From Gracilaria vermiculophylla (Eukaryota > Rhodophyta > Florideophyceae > Gracilariales > Gracilariaceae), in NCBI GenBank assembly GCA_019155205.2, contig JAHNZQ020000016.1, forward strand, positions 60,800-124,799: a DNA stretch of 64,000 bases. Reading direction: 5' to 3'. The notes under the pieces are model-generated. The model was not told the DNA's origin and did not search any database. It worked only from the letters and a program-made list of their open reading frames with translations. Position 1 is the first letter of the stretch; every line of letters starts with the position of its first letter. Positions 41,458 to 53,638 of the stretch are shown in pieces. A program made the translations under genes and the position numbers.

Positions 41458-44400
41458 TTAAGATGCCTGTCTTTCCATGCTAAGCGCGCATCTCACTTCA
41501 TCCTCCAAATCTCGATAGGTCTCCAAAATGCCCGTCAAGCATTCATCAAAATCGGGTTCCGAAATGTGTCGTATCGTTCGAAGGATGGCTCCTATAGCTT
41601 GGAGCAGGTCACTCTGTACCTTGAGTCTGATTTCCGTGAGTCTTTGAATAGATTCAGAAGGAAGCTCATCGGCGCATCGTCTCGCATCGAGAGACAAGCT
41701 CTGATATGTGAACATGGTGTTTGAGACAAGTGTTCGCGTCATCCTCTTCCCAACCCTTGTGATGAAGCTATTCAACACTTGCGAATCCATGGAATGGAAT
41801 GCGCCGAGCACACGACCCATGCAAACTGCAATCGGGAGGCTGCTACGAAGTGGGTCTTCCCCCTTTTCCTCATTCAATCTTCCAAGCCATTGCAGACAAG
41901 TCTGTACGAGAGGATCTTTGTTCGCTGTTTTACCTCGCAGCTCCACCCGAGTGTGGAATGGAATAGTGTAGTCACAATCAACGAGAGCAAGTCTTTCCGT
42001 TGTGAGGACTTTAATCCATTCAGTTGTTTGCCTCATTTTGAATTTGTGCTCTCTAATCGTACAGAACCGGAAGCAGAAAGGAAGTATAGCTGCCGTGCCC
42101 AGGGCCGAATCAAGGACCTCGCAAACCAATAAGGAAGGAAGAATTTGACATGCAAGGGATATGCGTTGTCTCAATAAATTTGTACAATGCCCTTGTTTGT
42201 CGCCATTTCGATGTAGAGAAAGAACTATTGCGCTCCCTAAACAAAGTGAATGCTTTTTCACATGTGATACAATCAACTCTCTTTGAAATCCAGATGGCTC
42301 ATCATTTCTTTCATTTCCCCGATCAAGGAGTTGTATCGCGTCTGTAACTTCAGATATTTGTTGCGAAATATTCGCACACGATACACGGGTATCCAAGTCT
42401 GCTAGCAAACTATCAAGTGCACCATGGATCTTGTCATAAACAACTTCTGCAATTATGTTTGCTGTGAACAAGTGAATATCGACAAGTCCGTGGTCTGTAT
42501 GGTTCTCTGATATACACTTGGTGTTCAACTTGTGCACGACAAATGTGACAAACCTCCTTGGCAGAGGCCAAAACAATGGTATGAGGTAGTTCATGATACA
42601 TCGAATTCCCTCGTGAACAGAAAGCCCGTGAAACAGACATTGGTCAGTGAGAATATATAAGTCAAATACATCTCTACCGGTTGCAGCTCCGCAGTCTTTT
42701 ACCTCCTGGCACAGATAGTTCATGCATGATACATCCAACGCATTATGTCCATTGACTTTACGGTGACACCATGTACGGTCTCTCGCAAATCGAATAAGCG
42801 CATTTTGGATCCATTCTCGAGAACTAGCGATACGCTTTTCCCCCGTCACAAGAAAATGAATGGCTTCACGCAGAATAGCCTTGCTGCATTTTCCGGCACA
42901 TTCTAGCTGCTCGAGAAAGGAATGTACAGCATCAACACGGCCCCATCCACAGCGTAATTCAACGTCAAAAATCCGATCGACTTGCAGATCCTGAAAACCT
43001 TGATGCCCAAAAAAGGCGAGCATTTTGGTGACTTGATTAACGAATTCTGACAGTTCCTGTGATTGAGGTCGAGTATGTGATATTTCCTTCTTCGAAATCC
43101 TGGCATCAAAAAGACGACAAGGAAAACAATTTATCCATTGTAGAAACACAAATAAGGACTTCAGCTTTTCTTTGCAAACTTTTTGAAAAGACCGTAGCGT
43201 TCCCTGAGTTTTGAGAAGCTCAGTGCTGTCATGGCTTTCGACCATAATCTCAACAGAGGATTCAGAAGCTGAGTAAACAAGAAGTGCGCAATGAAATATA
43301 TAGTTCACGGAATTGCGCACCCGTGTTGGGTTAGTGAAAGGGAGGCATTCAATAATTACATTCAGTATCGGGGACATGTTAGAATTAGAGATAAAGTAAC
43401 AAAGATCAACAAGAGATGATTCAGTTTGTAAAGTTAGAATGGTTACAGTTAGCATAGCTGTCGAACGGATAATTGACGTAGGCAGCCACTCCATTTTGGT
43501 ACATATCAGTGCAAACAATTGATATTGTAAAGGTTTCTGAAGGGTTTGAATCCTAGGATCTCCGAAAACTTCGAGAAGTACACTGCGCAAAGCCTTGCCA
43601 GTTATTGCCCACCAGTTTTCATGGTCTTTGAGAATGTTCGGCTTTTGATCCGTGCCATTTTCATCGATACTCCGCTCTGGAAATTTCTCCCCTATGGCAA
43701 GGCAAAGGCAGTGAAGCAACTCGCCAACCATTTTCGCTAAACTGTCACGGGACTCGACCGGTAAAATTTTCTGCAACTTCATGCGAAGAACTTTTGTAGG
43801 AGAGCTTTCCTTTGAACGGTTTCGTTCATCGTTTTTTGCATGCTGTAATCGAATTGCAGCTTCAATTGCTCCATTGAGAATATCTTGTAGAGAGTCGTCA
43901 ACCGTTGGCTGGCGTATTGTTTCTGATTTTCCCACGCGTGTGACAGAACATAGTGTTGCATTTCTAGCTTCATGTATGGATTTGATTGCAGTGTTTGCTT
44001 CAGTCGCGGAGATGGCTTTGTCTTTTCTTTTAAAGGCAAGATGTTTGATGAGATTAATCTGATGGGCTTCAAACTTGTCTTTCCATGCAATGAACTGAAC
44101 GTCACCTGTCTCCGTCACATATTGGTACAGTAAGGGGTCCAGAAGCGCTACTTTTGTTGTCTTCTGAAAATGGTAACGGTGGAAATTAATCTGTCTCAGT
44201 AAAGATCGAGGTAATTCCTTTGTTCTCGCGAATTCCACGACAAAATGTGCACACGATTGGAGAAGCTTCGGGGAATTCTTTATGTCTTCATCCACATCTG
44301 CTCTGACCGACGCTTCTTCCTCAGAGAGAAAATTGCGCGGCTTGGGATCCAATTCAGATATTCTAGATCTTGCTTCCATTAGATAGTCGCGCAATAATCG

Positions 44401-45874
44401 AGCAAGTTCTCTCTTGCTTGAAAATACGCGATGATTCAGCCTCAACAGCTCGAGTGGTTCAAGAGGCAAGAGTTGCTTAAGTGGGTGAATGATTCGTTCC
44501 ACCGCAATCTTTCCATGCTGCACAACGAACTGTCGAAACCAGTTCTTGTAAGCTTGGTAAACATCGGATTTTTGCTTCCCTTCTGGAAATTTAGCAAACG
44601 GTATGAACAGCCTTCGCGCCAAACATATCAACACAGCAGACGTGTAAGAATCGCTCGTTGCGTTCAAAGCCCCAAGGGCGCCTGACACGGAACTCAATGT
44701 CTTCTTGAATATGTCCTCGTTGAAGTCGTTGTACCGGTCCTTGTCAGCGATGCGCTGGCCTAGCAGAACAAATCTCGCCCAAGTCCCGTTCAGGTGACTG
44801 CTCCTTATTTTGTCTGCTATCTGCTGACGAAAAGAATTTAAACATGCCAAATAGATATCTGACGCATCTATGGGTCGGATTGCGGCAAACAGTTTGCGGA
44901 GCACGGATTCGTAGAGCTCTCCTTCTAGGAGATACTCTGCACAGCTTCTTCCAGTGGCCAATCCAGAGAGTTCAGGGGTCCAGATGGACTGCTGCCAACG
45001 TTTGAGCAAATACCAAAGACGAATCTGTCAGAAACGGATACGACGAGGGAACACATAGTGAGCGTATACTTACGCTTGGCACGTCGGTAATAGCTTGCTG
45101 CGAACAGACAGTTGGCAAAACAGCCTGGTTCACCCATTCCAACAACAAGTCGTACCCTTCATCATCTGATTCGATGTGACGCGTGATAAACAGTATTGTC
45201 TTCTCTGCAATAAGCAGTCTGGAGCGCATGTGTATGAGGCTAAGTCTATGTGTCGTTCTTGAAAACACAGCTGAAACAAAAGCCTGCAAAAGATAGTCAT
45301 GTTGCTGTTGCTCTAGAGACACCTCAACAGCATATTGCAACAACGACGAAATGCCCGAGGCCGCGCCGCGACATAGGCAGACATCTGACGAATTCATCTC
45401 ATGTTCGACACGTTGCAGCAATAAAACGTGGTCAACGTCGCCTCGACGCAGGAGTCCGGCGCGCAGTAGCCGGACAACGACGCATAGCGGTGGCATTAAC
45501 TCGGCGTCATCCACACCAAATACTAAAGTAGCTAGATGGGACGCGCTACAGATGCGATCGATGACACCCTGCTTAAGAAGTTGGAGGCGCTGGCTTCCAT
45601 GCGGTGCGGAGACGCACACCAGACGGCTTACCAACGACCGCGTAGAGGGATTGACTACAATGTGCTGAAATGACTTGGGCTTCTTCACTCTTGCGTGTGG
45701 CAAATTGGGATGAGCTTCTCTCTTTCGGTGGTCGCGAAAGATGGAGAGCACCTGGCTGTGTAGAGGAGGAGGTGGTAATGGCATCGCGGGCGATGAACCA
45801 TCCTCGCGGTGAGGGAGTGGCTTGGGAATCCTGAATCTTGGAATGAGGGGTGTGGCGCATGCAGACCGGCACAT
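41458..45874 (-). CDS. FANCA: Probable Fanconi anaemia group A protein (FANCA)
   Basis: Two exons, 45074-45874 and 41458-45024, joined by a 49-bp intron (GTAAGT to GACAG), giving 1455 residues. The helical, Leu-rich, low-complexity-free sequence fits a HEAT-type solenoid. The best family pattern is in the middle: SSKRELARLLRDYLMEARSRI, preceded by a region ending in LLPLEPLELL, and followed by ELPRSLLRQ and ALLDP. Their order and spacing recall FANCA, part of the Fanconi core complex that ubiquitinates FANCD2/FANCI at crosslinks. Total length equals the human protein. I see no other domain. The start at 45874 is the first ATG before the conserved part; another upstream exon is possible. Assignment is moderate. 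Confidence 0.5.
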
Positions 45875-46355
45875 TGTGTCGAGTCACCTTAGATGCCGTT
45901 CGGCTCATTTTGGCGCAAAACAGATGTTTCACGGATGGGTCAACTTTGCGCATCGAGGCGAAACGCGCATGCCTTCGATGAGATCGTGTACACGTGTATG
46001 ACGCACCGCACGTGGCACATTGCTGCAGCAAAGCTTAAAGACTGACGGGGAAGACTACGGCGAGGGTTAAAGTTGGCCGACTGCCGCCACACAAAACGCG
46101 ATGATGCCCCGCTCCGTGCGAGCTCGCCGCCAGATTGCCCGCGCTCATAAATCTCACGGCGCATTCTTGGTCACGTGGACGTGCTGGCGCATCACCAGCG
46201 CCCCCGTGGCGTGCTCGCTGCACCTGCCACGCCCAGTCCAATCAATGTGCACCGCTCATTTCTGCGATTGCTTGTTACTCGCTGCTCTTCTTCCCATCGC
46301 GTTGCCTTCACGAAGAGCTGTCGGTCCTCCGTACTTCTCTTCCCGCTGCTCAAGC
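45875..46355. promoter_or_regulatory. Divergent promoter region, FANCA / glutamine synthetase
   Basis: 481 bp. It contains a CACGTGG (46170-46176) near the glutamine synthetase side. Open frames cross it, including an in-frame extension of glutamine synthetase to 46101, but these look non-coding. Confidence 0.35.
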
Positions 46356-46373
46356 ATGGTTTTCACTAACCTC

Positions 46374-47561
46374 ATGGCCTTCGTGCCTGGTGGCATCACC
46401 GCCGCCGTACGCGCCAATCCCTTGTCTTCGTCGCGATGCTATCGTCGCCCTGTTGCCCGTGTTGCTGCGGCCCGCGTCAGCATGAATGCCGCCTTCGGTA
46501 CAAACTCGGAGCTTGCGGGCTTGCTCTCCCTCCCCCTGCCATCCTCGGTCGTCATGGCTGAGTACGTGTGGCTCGACGGATTCTTCAAACTGCGATCAAA
46601 GAGCCGAACTGTCAAAGCCGGAATCTCCGATCCGGCCCAGCTGCCCGAATGGAATTATGACGGCTCCTCCACTGGTCAAGCCCCCGGTGATGATTCGGAG
46701 GTAATTCTGAGGCCGCGTGCGATCTACAAAGATCCCTTCCGCGGAGGCGATCACATTCTTGTTATGTGCGACACGTACACCACTGCTGGTGAACCACTTC
46801 CCACCAATACCAGGGCTGGCTGTGATTTTGTCATGGATAAGGCGAAGGACTCTGTTCCATGGTTCGGATTGGAGCAAGAGTACTTCTTGTTTGACCCGGA
46901 AACCAATAAGCCTCTTGGCTTCCCCACGGACGGAGACCCCGCCCCTCAAGGGCCATACTACTGTGGCGTAGGAACAGAGAATGCGTTTGGAAGGGAGATT
47001 GCTGATGCTGCCTGGCGCGCCCAGTTGTATGCCGGCCTCAAGGTCGGTGGCATCAACGCGGAAGTTGCACCCGGGCAATGGGAGTTCCAGGTTGGACCCT
47101 GCGTGGGTATCGAGGAGGGTGACATGCTGTGGATGGCTCGCTATATTCTGGAGAGAGTGGCTGAAATTGCCGGAGTTATTGTAAACTTCGAACCAAAACC
47201 TGTCAAGGGCGATTGGAATGGTTCGGGATGCCATACCAACTTCTCAACTAAAGAAATGCGCGAGGACGGAGGCTATGAAAAGGCCATTCTGCCAGCCATG
47301 GTTCCAATGGAACAAAAGGCTCATGAGCACATCGTGGAGTATGGACAAGGCAATGAACAACGCTTAACGGGTCAACATGAGACTGCGCCAATTGACCAAT
47401 TCCGTTGGGGTGTGGCTGATCGAGGAGCTTCTATTCGTATTGGTGCAAACATTGTTAAGGAAGGAAAGGGATACTTTGAGGATAGACGTCCGGCCGCCAA
47501 CTGTGACCCGTACGTGGTTACCAAAATGCTTGTGAAGACCGTTTGTAACGTTTCAGAATAA
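46374..47561 (+). CDS. GS2: Glutamine synthetase type II, probable plastid precursor
   Basis: 395 residues from ATG 46374. It makes glutamine from glutamate, ammonia and ATP. All GSII motifs are present: [71 protein letters not shown] and [14 protein letters not shown]. Upstream of the core (about 55 residues) the leader begins MAFVPGG and is rich in Arg, Ser and Ala without acid. A Phe near position 3 is typical of red algal plastid targeting. ATG 46356 would add six residues. ATG 46482 (MNAAFGT) would give a leaderless, cytosolic-like form, so dual targeting by alternative starts is possible. The frame is open to 46101, but that part lacks family likeness. Confidence 0.92.
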   Translation: MAFVPGGITAAVRANPLSSSRCYRRPVARVAAARVSMNAAFGTNSELAGLLSLPLPSSVVMAEYVWLDGFFKLRSKSRTVKAGISDPAQLPEWNYDGSSTGQAPGDDSEVILRPRAIYKDPFRGGDHILVMCDTYTTAGEPLPTNTRAGCDFVMDKAKDSVPWFGLEQEYFLFDPETNKPLGFPTDGDPAPQGPYYCGVGTENAFGREIADAAWRAQLYAGLKVGGINAEVAPGQWEFQVGPCVGIEEGDMLWMARYILERVAEIAGVIVNFEPKPVKGDWNGSGCHTNFSTKEMREDGGYEKAILPAMVPMEQKAHEHIVEYGQGNEQRLTGQHETAPIDQFRWGVADRGASIRIGANIVKEGKGYFEDRRPAANCDPYVVTKMLVKTVCNVSE

Positions 47562-49824
47562 GCTCTGTAACTACTTCAATTTAGCCTTGCTTTGACTTTT
47601 GCGAGCGCTACCACTTCTTTCAGAACTAAACGAGTTCTGGATGTGCGAACGCATTGTTTGCAAATCAATAGTATGAAGGGACTTCTGCGCCAAGTTATAA
47701 TAGTAGTTCTGTGATCATTGTCGGCACATAATATATGTCTGTTTAAGGAAAATATATATCGCCTTTATTATGCGAGTTTGTTTGGTCCTCTAGCTTCGCG
47801 TTGGATGTTGTGAATAAATGATTTCTCTTTTATACCCTCTGCTTTTTCGAATTTGTTCTAAACAGCCTCACGTCGTTAACGAGGCTGACCCGACGCACAC
47901 ATGTCCATGCTTCAGTTTCAAACCTTTACGGAGTTTCTCATTCAATCTGAATGTACGAAGCGTCATGTGCGTTGCATCAATTTTCGTTGGACGCTTCGTT
48001 AGCCCAGCAGCTCTCGTTTTGCGCTTATAGCTCTTCATTCTCGGGTAAGCCATGAACAGATGAACATGACACGGAATCTGAGCAGATAGCTTCGTCCATT
48101 AAAAAAGGCGCCTCGCAAAGCCAATAGTATTTCCTACCACAGCGAGAGAGGATGAAAACCCTACCAGTGCAGATGAGGTCCCAGAAAGTGCTCATCATAG
48201 AAAAATAATTATAGAAACAGCAGTTGAGTCACGTTCCGGTGCAGAGTCGCAGTCCGTTACTTTCAAGACGCTTGATTGTTGTCGTGCATTTATATACCAT
48301 GACCCCGTTGCGTAGGGATCTTTTAAAGAATACACGCGCTGCGCTGCGCCCGTCCAATCTCCGGAAGCTTTGGTTTCCAGTGATTTTCTGTAAGGGAGCA
48401 TTAAAATGCGTCCATGATAGAAAGAAAAAGAACACATATCTGTACCTCTTGCGGGTTCTTGAACGAACAATGGCCGTTGAAATTTTTGTTCCTTTGTTGC
48501 ACAGAAAGAGATGTCCCACACATAGCGCAGACATCTCATAAAAAACATGTTTCAGCAATGGAATTAGTTGTGTCAAAGATGTCCCAGATGCAGTTGTGTG
48601 TGTGTTTTCTTCTTCTTCTTCTCTCTCCCTCTCTGTTGTAAGTACGTAAGTCTAATTCTTACTTAATGAAGAGCGTCTCTGTTCAAAGGATCACTCTCTC
48701 GCCAGAAAGACTAGCACTCTTTCAGGCCACTCCTTGATGATATCACAAATCGATAAATTCCGGCGTTCACTCTATTCCCCGTCACCAGTATACTTCATTA
48801 ACCTAAAACGTGCTGGTCTCTGTTGGAGACCCGACAGCAAATCCGTTTCGTTTCCCAAAGGAGGGAAGTCAGGCACGCCCCGTGAAGGCGGATCGCTTGT
48901 GTCCCTCTTCTTATCAACATGGATCTTATGCTTTGCTTCCCAACATGGCAGGGTTCTATCTCAAAAGATATTTCTCTTTCCTTAAGAAGGTTAGAACCCT
49001 TCTTGGCGCTTCTGTTTGGCAGATTCAACGCTGTTTCCCTGATGATCACGCGTAATTTGACAGCTACTGGCATTTGATTTAAGATCAACCCATAATGGCA
49101 TGATCATATTACTTTCTCACTGCTAAGACGCACTCGTGGAGTAGCAGTAGTTGATTCTTGCAGCTGACGGATGGGTGCAATGATGGCGAGTGTCATGTAA
49201 GCCATCATGCAAGCTAAGTTTATGCAAATCCTGCATCTTTCAGATCTTTTTGCCTTCCGCCGTATTCTCCAAGAAATTGCCGGTTCTTTTGTGCAATTTT
49301 AATATATGATTTCAGCTTCACCGGTTTGTGCCGTCGGTGCTTTTTGATGACGCACATGGGCGTCATTGCTCTATGCCTTCATCCCTCGAAATACTGGCGA
49401 AGTGCGTACATCAAAGCAGCTGCTCAAGTTTCTACGTGATTGTTTTTGCTTCCTTAGCTTTGTTTCTACTCCCTTGTGTTCGACATCAACATCAGGTCTA
49501 ATTGGTGCACATGAAATACGACGTCAACAGTACGAACACTATTTGTCGATAGATTCACCGAATTTTTGCTTTGCAAAAGCCCAACTCTGGCTGCGGTACA
49601 AAACTCCGGCCGCAACCCGATGTGTGGTTTGCATGGAGCATAGTTGATTTTTAACTTCGTGAAGCAATCAGGGTGGGACGTGAGAGAAAGCTTCTGCACA
49701 AGTTGGGAAACTATACACAATTTTCGCAGCACCGGCTGTTCGCTCATCCCTTCCTCAGCCTAGCGTTTTCGTGCGGTCACAAACGGGTAAAAGGTCCGTC
49801 CCGACCAGCAATTTGCAACCTTGC
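47562..49824. other. Long intergenic region
   Basis: 2.26 kb between glutamine synthetase and the mutarotase. A/T-rich stretches just after the stop are probable 3' UTR (ATATATCG region near 47750). A basic 61-codon minus ORF at 47868-48053 and several 70-115 codon ORFs are unsupported. A short TTC/CTC-rich run lies at 48608-48640. I see no tRNA or repeat match. Confidence 0.4.
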
Positions 49825-50646
49825 ATGATGGAAACTAAGACAATCACATCAGCCGGAGACTCGTCAGTCACCGTACATCACTTCGGAGCTCACGTAACCA
49901 GCTGGAAAAATGCGGCTGGCAAAGAGATGCTTTACACATCTCCAACCGCAATCTTGAATGGCACGAAAGCGATACGCGGCGGTATTCCGATATGCTTTCC
50001 GCAGTTTGGGAAAAAAGGGCCCCTCGCTCAACATGGATTTGCAAGAAACTCCATTTGGAATCATGACGAAAACTTCAGTTCTTCTGACGGAAGCCCATCA
50101 CTGAAATTTACACTATGCGACACAGAGGAAACCCGAAGTTCCGATTGGGGCTATGCGTTCGAAACGGCTGTGATCATTTCATTGTCGCCGGACGGGAACT
50201 CTCTCACACTAAAGATGGAAGTGACAAACAAAGGCTCGGATGCCCCATTTTCCTTCACAACGGCTCTTCACTCCTACTTCTCTTGTGAATCACAAGGCAC
50301 CGTGCTGACTGAGTATTCCGGTCTGACCTACGAGGACAACTTGGAATCTGGAAAGAAAAAGGTGCAGAATGGTGATATTCATTTTGGAAAAGAGGTCGAT
50401 CGCGTCTACCTCGGCACAAAGGACATGCTCACCCTACCCTCTGCAAATCTCACTATCAGCAAACAGAACATGCCCGACGCTGTTGTGTGGAATCCTTATG
50501 TCGAGAAGACAGCAGCACTGGCGGATATGCCTGATGACGATTGGAAGAAATTTATATGCATTGAGCCTGGTCGCATTGCGGAAGCCGCCACCGTAGCGCC
50601 GAAAGAAACATGGACAGGCGCCGTGATCTTCCGGTCCATTGCGTGA
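49825..50646 (+). CDS. Glucose-6-phosphate 1-epimerase (hexose-6-phosphate mutarotase)
   Basis: 273 residues from the paired ATGs 49825/49828. The frame is open to 49771 but without an ATG. It interconverts alpha and beta anomers of hexose 6-phosphates. Family marks are FGAHVTSWK, GGIPICFPQFG with the phosphate-contacting region, QHGFARNSIW with the catalytic His, ALHSYF with the second His, DRVY, and VVWNPY with the C-terminal IEPGR, whose Glu acts as base. Length matches the YeaD/YMR099c family (270-300), which differs from galactose mutarotase by its Arg-lined site. One exon, no targeting peptide, so cytosolic sugar metabolism is expected. Confidence 0.9.
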   Translation: MMETKTITSAGDSSVTVHHFGAHVTSWKNAAGKEMLYTSPTAILNGTKAIRGGIPICFPQFGKKGPLAQHGFARNSIWNHDENFSSSDGSPSLKFTLCDTEETRSSDWGYAFETAVIISLSPDGNSLTLKMEVTNKGSDAPFSFTTALHSYFSCESQGTVLTEYSGLTYEDNLESGKKKVQNGDIHFGKEVDRVYLGTKDMLTLPSANLTISKQNMPDAVVWNPYVEKTAALADMPDDDWKKFICIEPGRIAEAATVAPKETWTGAVIFRSIA

Positions 50647-51121
50647 TTCTTCGCTTTCTGAGATTGCACGAAGCGATATAACTCGTTCCAGTTGTTTTTT
50701 GGGGCAAGGAGTTCTACCGTGCATAAATCGTCGAGTTAGCGGTTTGAGCCAAAGAGAATTTCTGATTTCTATGACTTCTACATTAAGATGCAATTCTTAT
50801 AAACAGCTCAGAACGACCAAAAGTAAAACTAGGCTTACAAAGGCTGACACTAGCACATGCTCTCACCAAAAACAACGGCTATGAAGCCGCAGCTTCAAGC
50901 GCCATGTTCAAAGGGTAGTATTGTTATCGTGGAGACCAGTACGTGCTCAACACAGGATATCGGGGAGCGACTCTTCGTGAGGCGAAGGCATAATCTTTGG
51001 CCCAGTCTCCACGCGCCTCCACGCTGCCTCGTGGGCACTTGCAGAGGATAACAGTCATGCATACAATTGCATTGATATGAACGCTTTACCGGTGCACTGA
51101 TCGATACAAAACATCCCACAA
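50647..51121. other. Convergent spacer
   Basis: 475 bp between the mutarotase and the last possible codon of the Crt10-like gene. It holds probable 3' UTRs; I see no gene or repeat. Confidence 0.35.
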
Positions 51122-53140
51122 CTATGACCCTGTATGAATCCTAGAGTCGTGATGGTTGTCCCTAATCAGACCGGGGCGGACACTGTCGATGAACAAGATT
51201 TCGGAGGAGCGTAGATACAATGGATAATGTACATCTTGGACTAGGGTTTCAAAGGGATTATAGGTGGGTTCCTGTGAGCTTGTTGCAGCCATTTGCCCGG
51301 TCATCTCTCCGAAAGCTGTCACAATGCACTCGCGTAACCGCATTACATCACCGGACTGGAGGCAAGACAACGTGGCGTCTGCATTGCGAGACAGCGTGGA
51401 GTGTGCTCTGCATCAAAGCGGAGTTGAAATGTCAATTGCGTACCCATCTTGGCTCAGCTCCCAGCACTGGAGACAGCCGTCAATGGTAAAAATCCACAAT
51501 TCAGCGCAGAATTCAACGGCGTTGTCGCCAGGCCTTTCAATCACGCAAGTTCCGGCAACCGCCATGGTGGTCGGGATGATGCGTTCAATCACAAGCGATG
51601 GTTTGTCGATGGAAGTTTGAGACCTGGCGCGCAACACACGAACGAGCAGCACGCCAGTGTTTATGGCAGTGCACACGAGCAGACTCAGCGGCGCTACCTC
51701 GATGATGTTGGTGAACATGATTTGAACACCATGCGTGGCATCCACGTTAATTGTATCGAGCTTTTGGATCTTTGGCGGCATGCATTCGTTTAGTGCGTTA
51801 TATTCGCGGTCGTTAGGAATGTGGTGTAGTTCTATCTTGCGTTCATAACACACAAGTAGTAGATGCCCTTCGGAATAGGAGTCAAGCGCATCGGGCTGGA
51901 GTACAGATGCCTGTTTGGCATAGAACGGCTTTGGGTTGGTGGTGTACACGGAAGCTTGTCGCTGTGAATCGGTCGGCTTGTCGAAGAAAGAAGTGACGTC
52001 GAACGCGTTCTCAAATTCCTGAAAGGAGTCAGAGTGCGATGGCGATGAGCCGGGATCTCTTTGATAGCAATCTTCTAATAACTGGTTATCATCGTAGAAA
52101 ACTTTAGTTTGAATGCGTCGCACAGCATAGTCGTGGCGATCAAATAGAGGCGGGATGGAGGCCATAGGCGACAGCATAGGGTGCCACGGGTGGGGTGACT
52201 TTCTCTGGAGTGACTGAAACTTCCAGACTTCATCTTGTTTCGAAACATACTGCACGGTGGAAGGCAGGATCCAATGGGTCTGCCAACAGCGCTCCCGCAC
52301 ACGCGAGAAATCAAAGTTGGAGGACACGGGCTGATCACTTTGATACACCCAGGGGCGGAACGAAGATTGCAAATCCTGCACAGAAAAGGTGCAATCAATC
52401 GAGGCGCACGCCAGCATGTTGCCCTGGCGGTGAAAACTGACGCAGGGCAGGTTGTCACGATGCAACTGACGGAGTAGGAAGCGGTGCTCGTAGAACAGAG
52501 CGTGCAACTGGTTGACATCGGCAGGCGGTTCCGAGAGATGCGGTGCAGTGTCGACCAGCGGGTAAGACTGGTGTGGGTGGTCTGCGCGCTGCGGGGCGGC
52601 AGCTCGCAGGCTGGCGTACGTCGGGCGAAACGAGTAGACAACGGAACGAAAGGAATTGGTGCTGATTGCAATCTGAGCTAGGAAGGGGTGAATGGCCAGT
52701 CCCCACGCGCTGTGTGTGTGCGTGGTGTAGGCGCGGGCGACCGGCGGAGGCAGATCGGGTGAGTTTGCACGGACGGGAAGCGGGAGAAAGACGAGTTTGC
52801 CAGAGTTGGCGGTCTGCTCCGATCCGGCGGTGAGGACGAGCGAGTGGGTGGTGGGCGGGATTGAGAACGGGGCGACGCGGACGTTGTTGATGACGGTGGG
52901 CGGGGCGATGGTGGCGGGCGGGAGGCCGACTAGCTGGGGGCCGTTGCTGCGACGGATGGCGACACGGGTGATTTCGGTGGGCGACGCGGGGATGTAGAGG
53001 ACATCATCGTGGGCGGCGAGCAGGTTGAGACGGTAGAGAGGGGGGGAGAGGGGCGGGCCGGGGGGGGGACAGGGCCTCAGCACAATGTGGGCGTCGATTG
53101 CGATGAAGCGGTTGGCGACGGCGGGGGGCCGTGAGCTCAT
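51122..53140 (-). CDS. Crt10-like WD40 protein, with in-frame TGA before the last 97 codons
   Basis: From ATG 53140 the frame gives 575 residues to TGA 51413-51415. The same frame then stays open for 97 more codons, to 51122. The segment SAWGLAIHPFLAQIAIST is close to the fungal Crt10 family, WD40-like proteins of which yeast Crt10 regulates ribonucleotide reductase genes. Blade-like repeats follow (LPCVSFHRQGNMLACASID; LWIFTIDGCLQCWEL). The downstream 97 residues look protein-like (ECIVTAFGEMTGQMAATS; LRSSEILFIDSVRPG). A 36-nt GTACGC to TGCAG segment around the TGA would, if spliced, join both parts in frame, but is unusually short. Readthrough, selenocysteine or a simple C-terminal stop are the alternatives. 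Confidence 0.55.
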
Positions 53141-53392
53141 CTGGCGAAGGGAAGCGGTGCGAAATGCGGCGCGGATCACTGCGCGCGCGCGGGGCGCGTT
53201 TTGGTGCGCTGAAACGGGGGCGGCAAAACGCACGCACGCGGGGCGCTGCAGCGGCGCTTACACGTGTACGCGTTGAGCAGGACGGCTGTTAGGGTGTTAA
53301 TACAACATTTACAAAGCTACTCTACTAGAGGCAGGCAGCAGTGGTGGGGGCGGTGCGGAGGGGCGGAGCGGAGGGGCGGAGCGGCGGGGCGG

Positions 53393-53638
53393 TCACCAGC
53401 GATTGATGATGCGGTGCAGCTTGCGCTTGATGACATACTTGGGCTGGAACATGCGCTTGACGCTGTGGGAGGGGCCGAAGTGTTGGCCGAGCAGCTTGCG
53501 TCTGATTTGTTGCTGTGAGAGAGGGCGAACGAGGCACAGCGAACTCGGAAGTGAGATTGGTGCGGCGGCGGGTGGGGCGGGCAGGGTGCGCGGTGGAGGG
53601 AGCCGAACACTTACCTTGACGGCGTTGCGGATAGACAT
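53393..53638 (-). CDS. Small basic protein, unidentified
   Basis: Two exons, 53615-53638 and 53393-53512, 47 residues. The 102-bp intron has GTAAGT and a pyrimidine-rich CTCTCACAG. The product is almost all Lys, Arg, His and hydrophobic residues (IRRKLLGQHFGP; YVIKRKLHRIINRW) and predicted helical. That suggests a small ribosomal or mitochondrial inner-membrane component, but I cannot name the family. A textbook intron in such a small frame argues that it is a real gene. Confidence 0.5.
   Translation of the reverse strand: MSIRNAVKVSVRLPPPRTLPAPPAAAPISLPSSLCLVRPLSQQQIRRKLLGQHFGPSHSVKRMFQPKYVIKRKLHRIINRW

Noticed and set aside
45250..46031. ORFs antisense to the first FANCA exon and in the spacer
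   Set aside because: Frames overlap the exon that splices cleanly into the large gene.
47868..48053. 61-codon very basic minus ORF, possible small ribosomal protein
   Set aside because: No family pattern, no intron and no support beyond an open frame.
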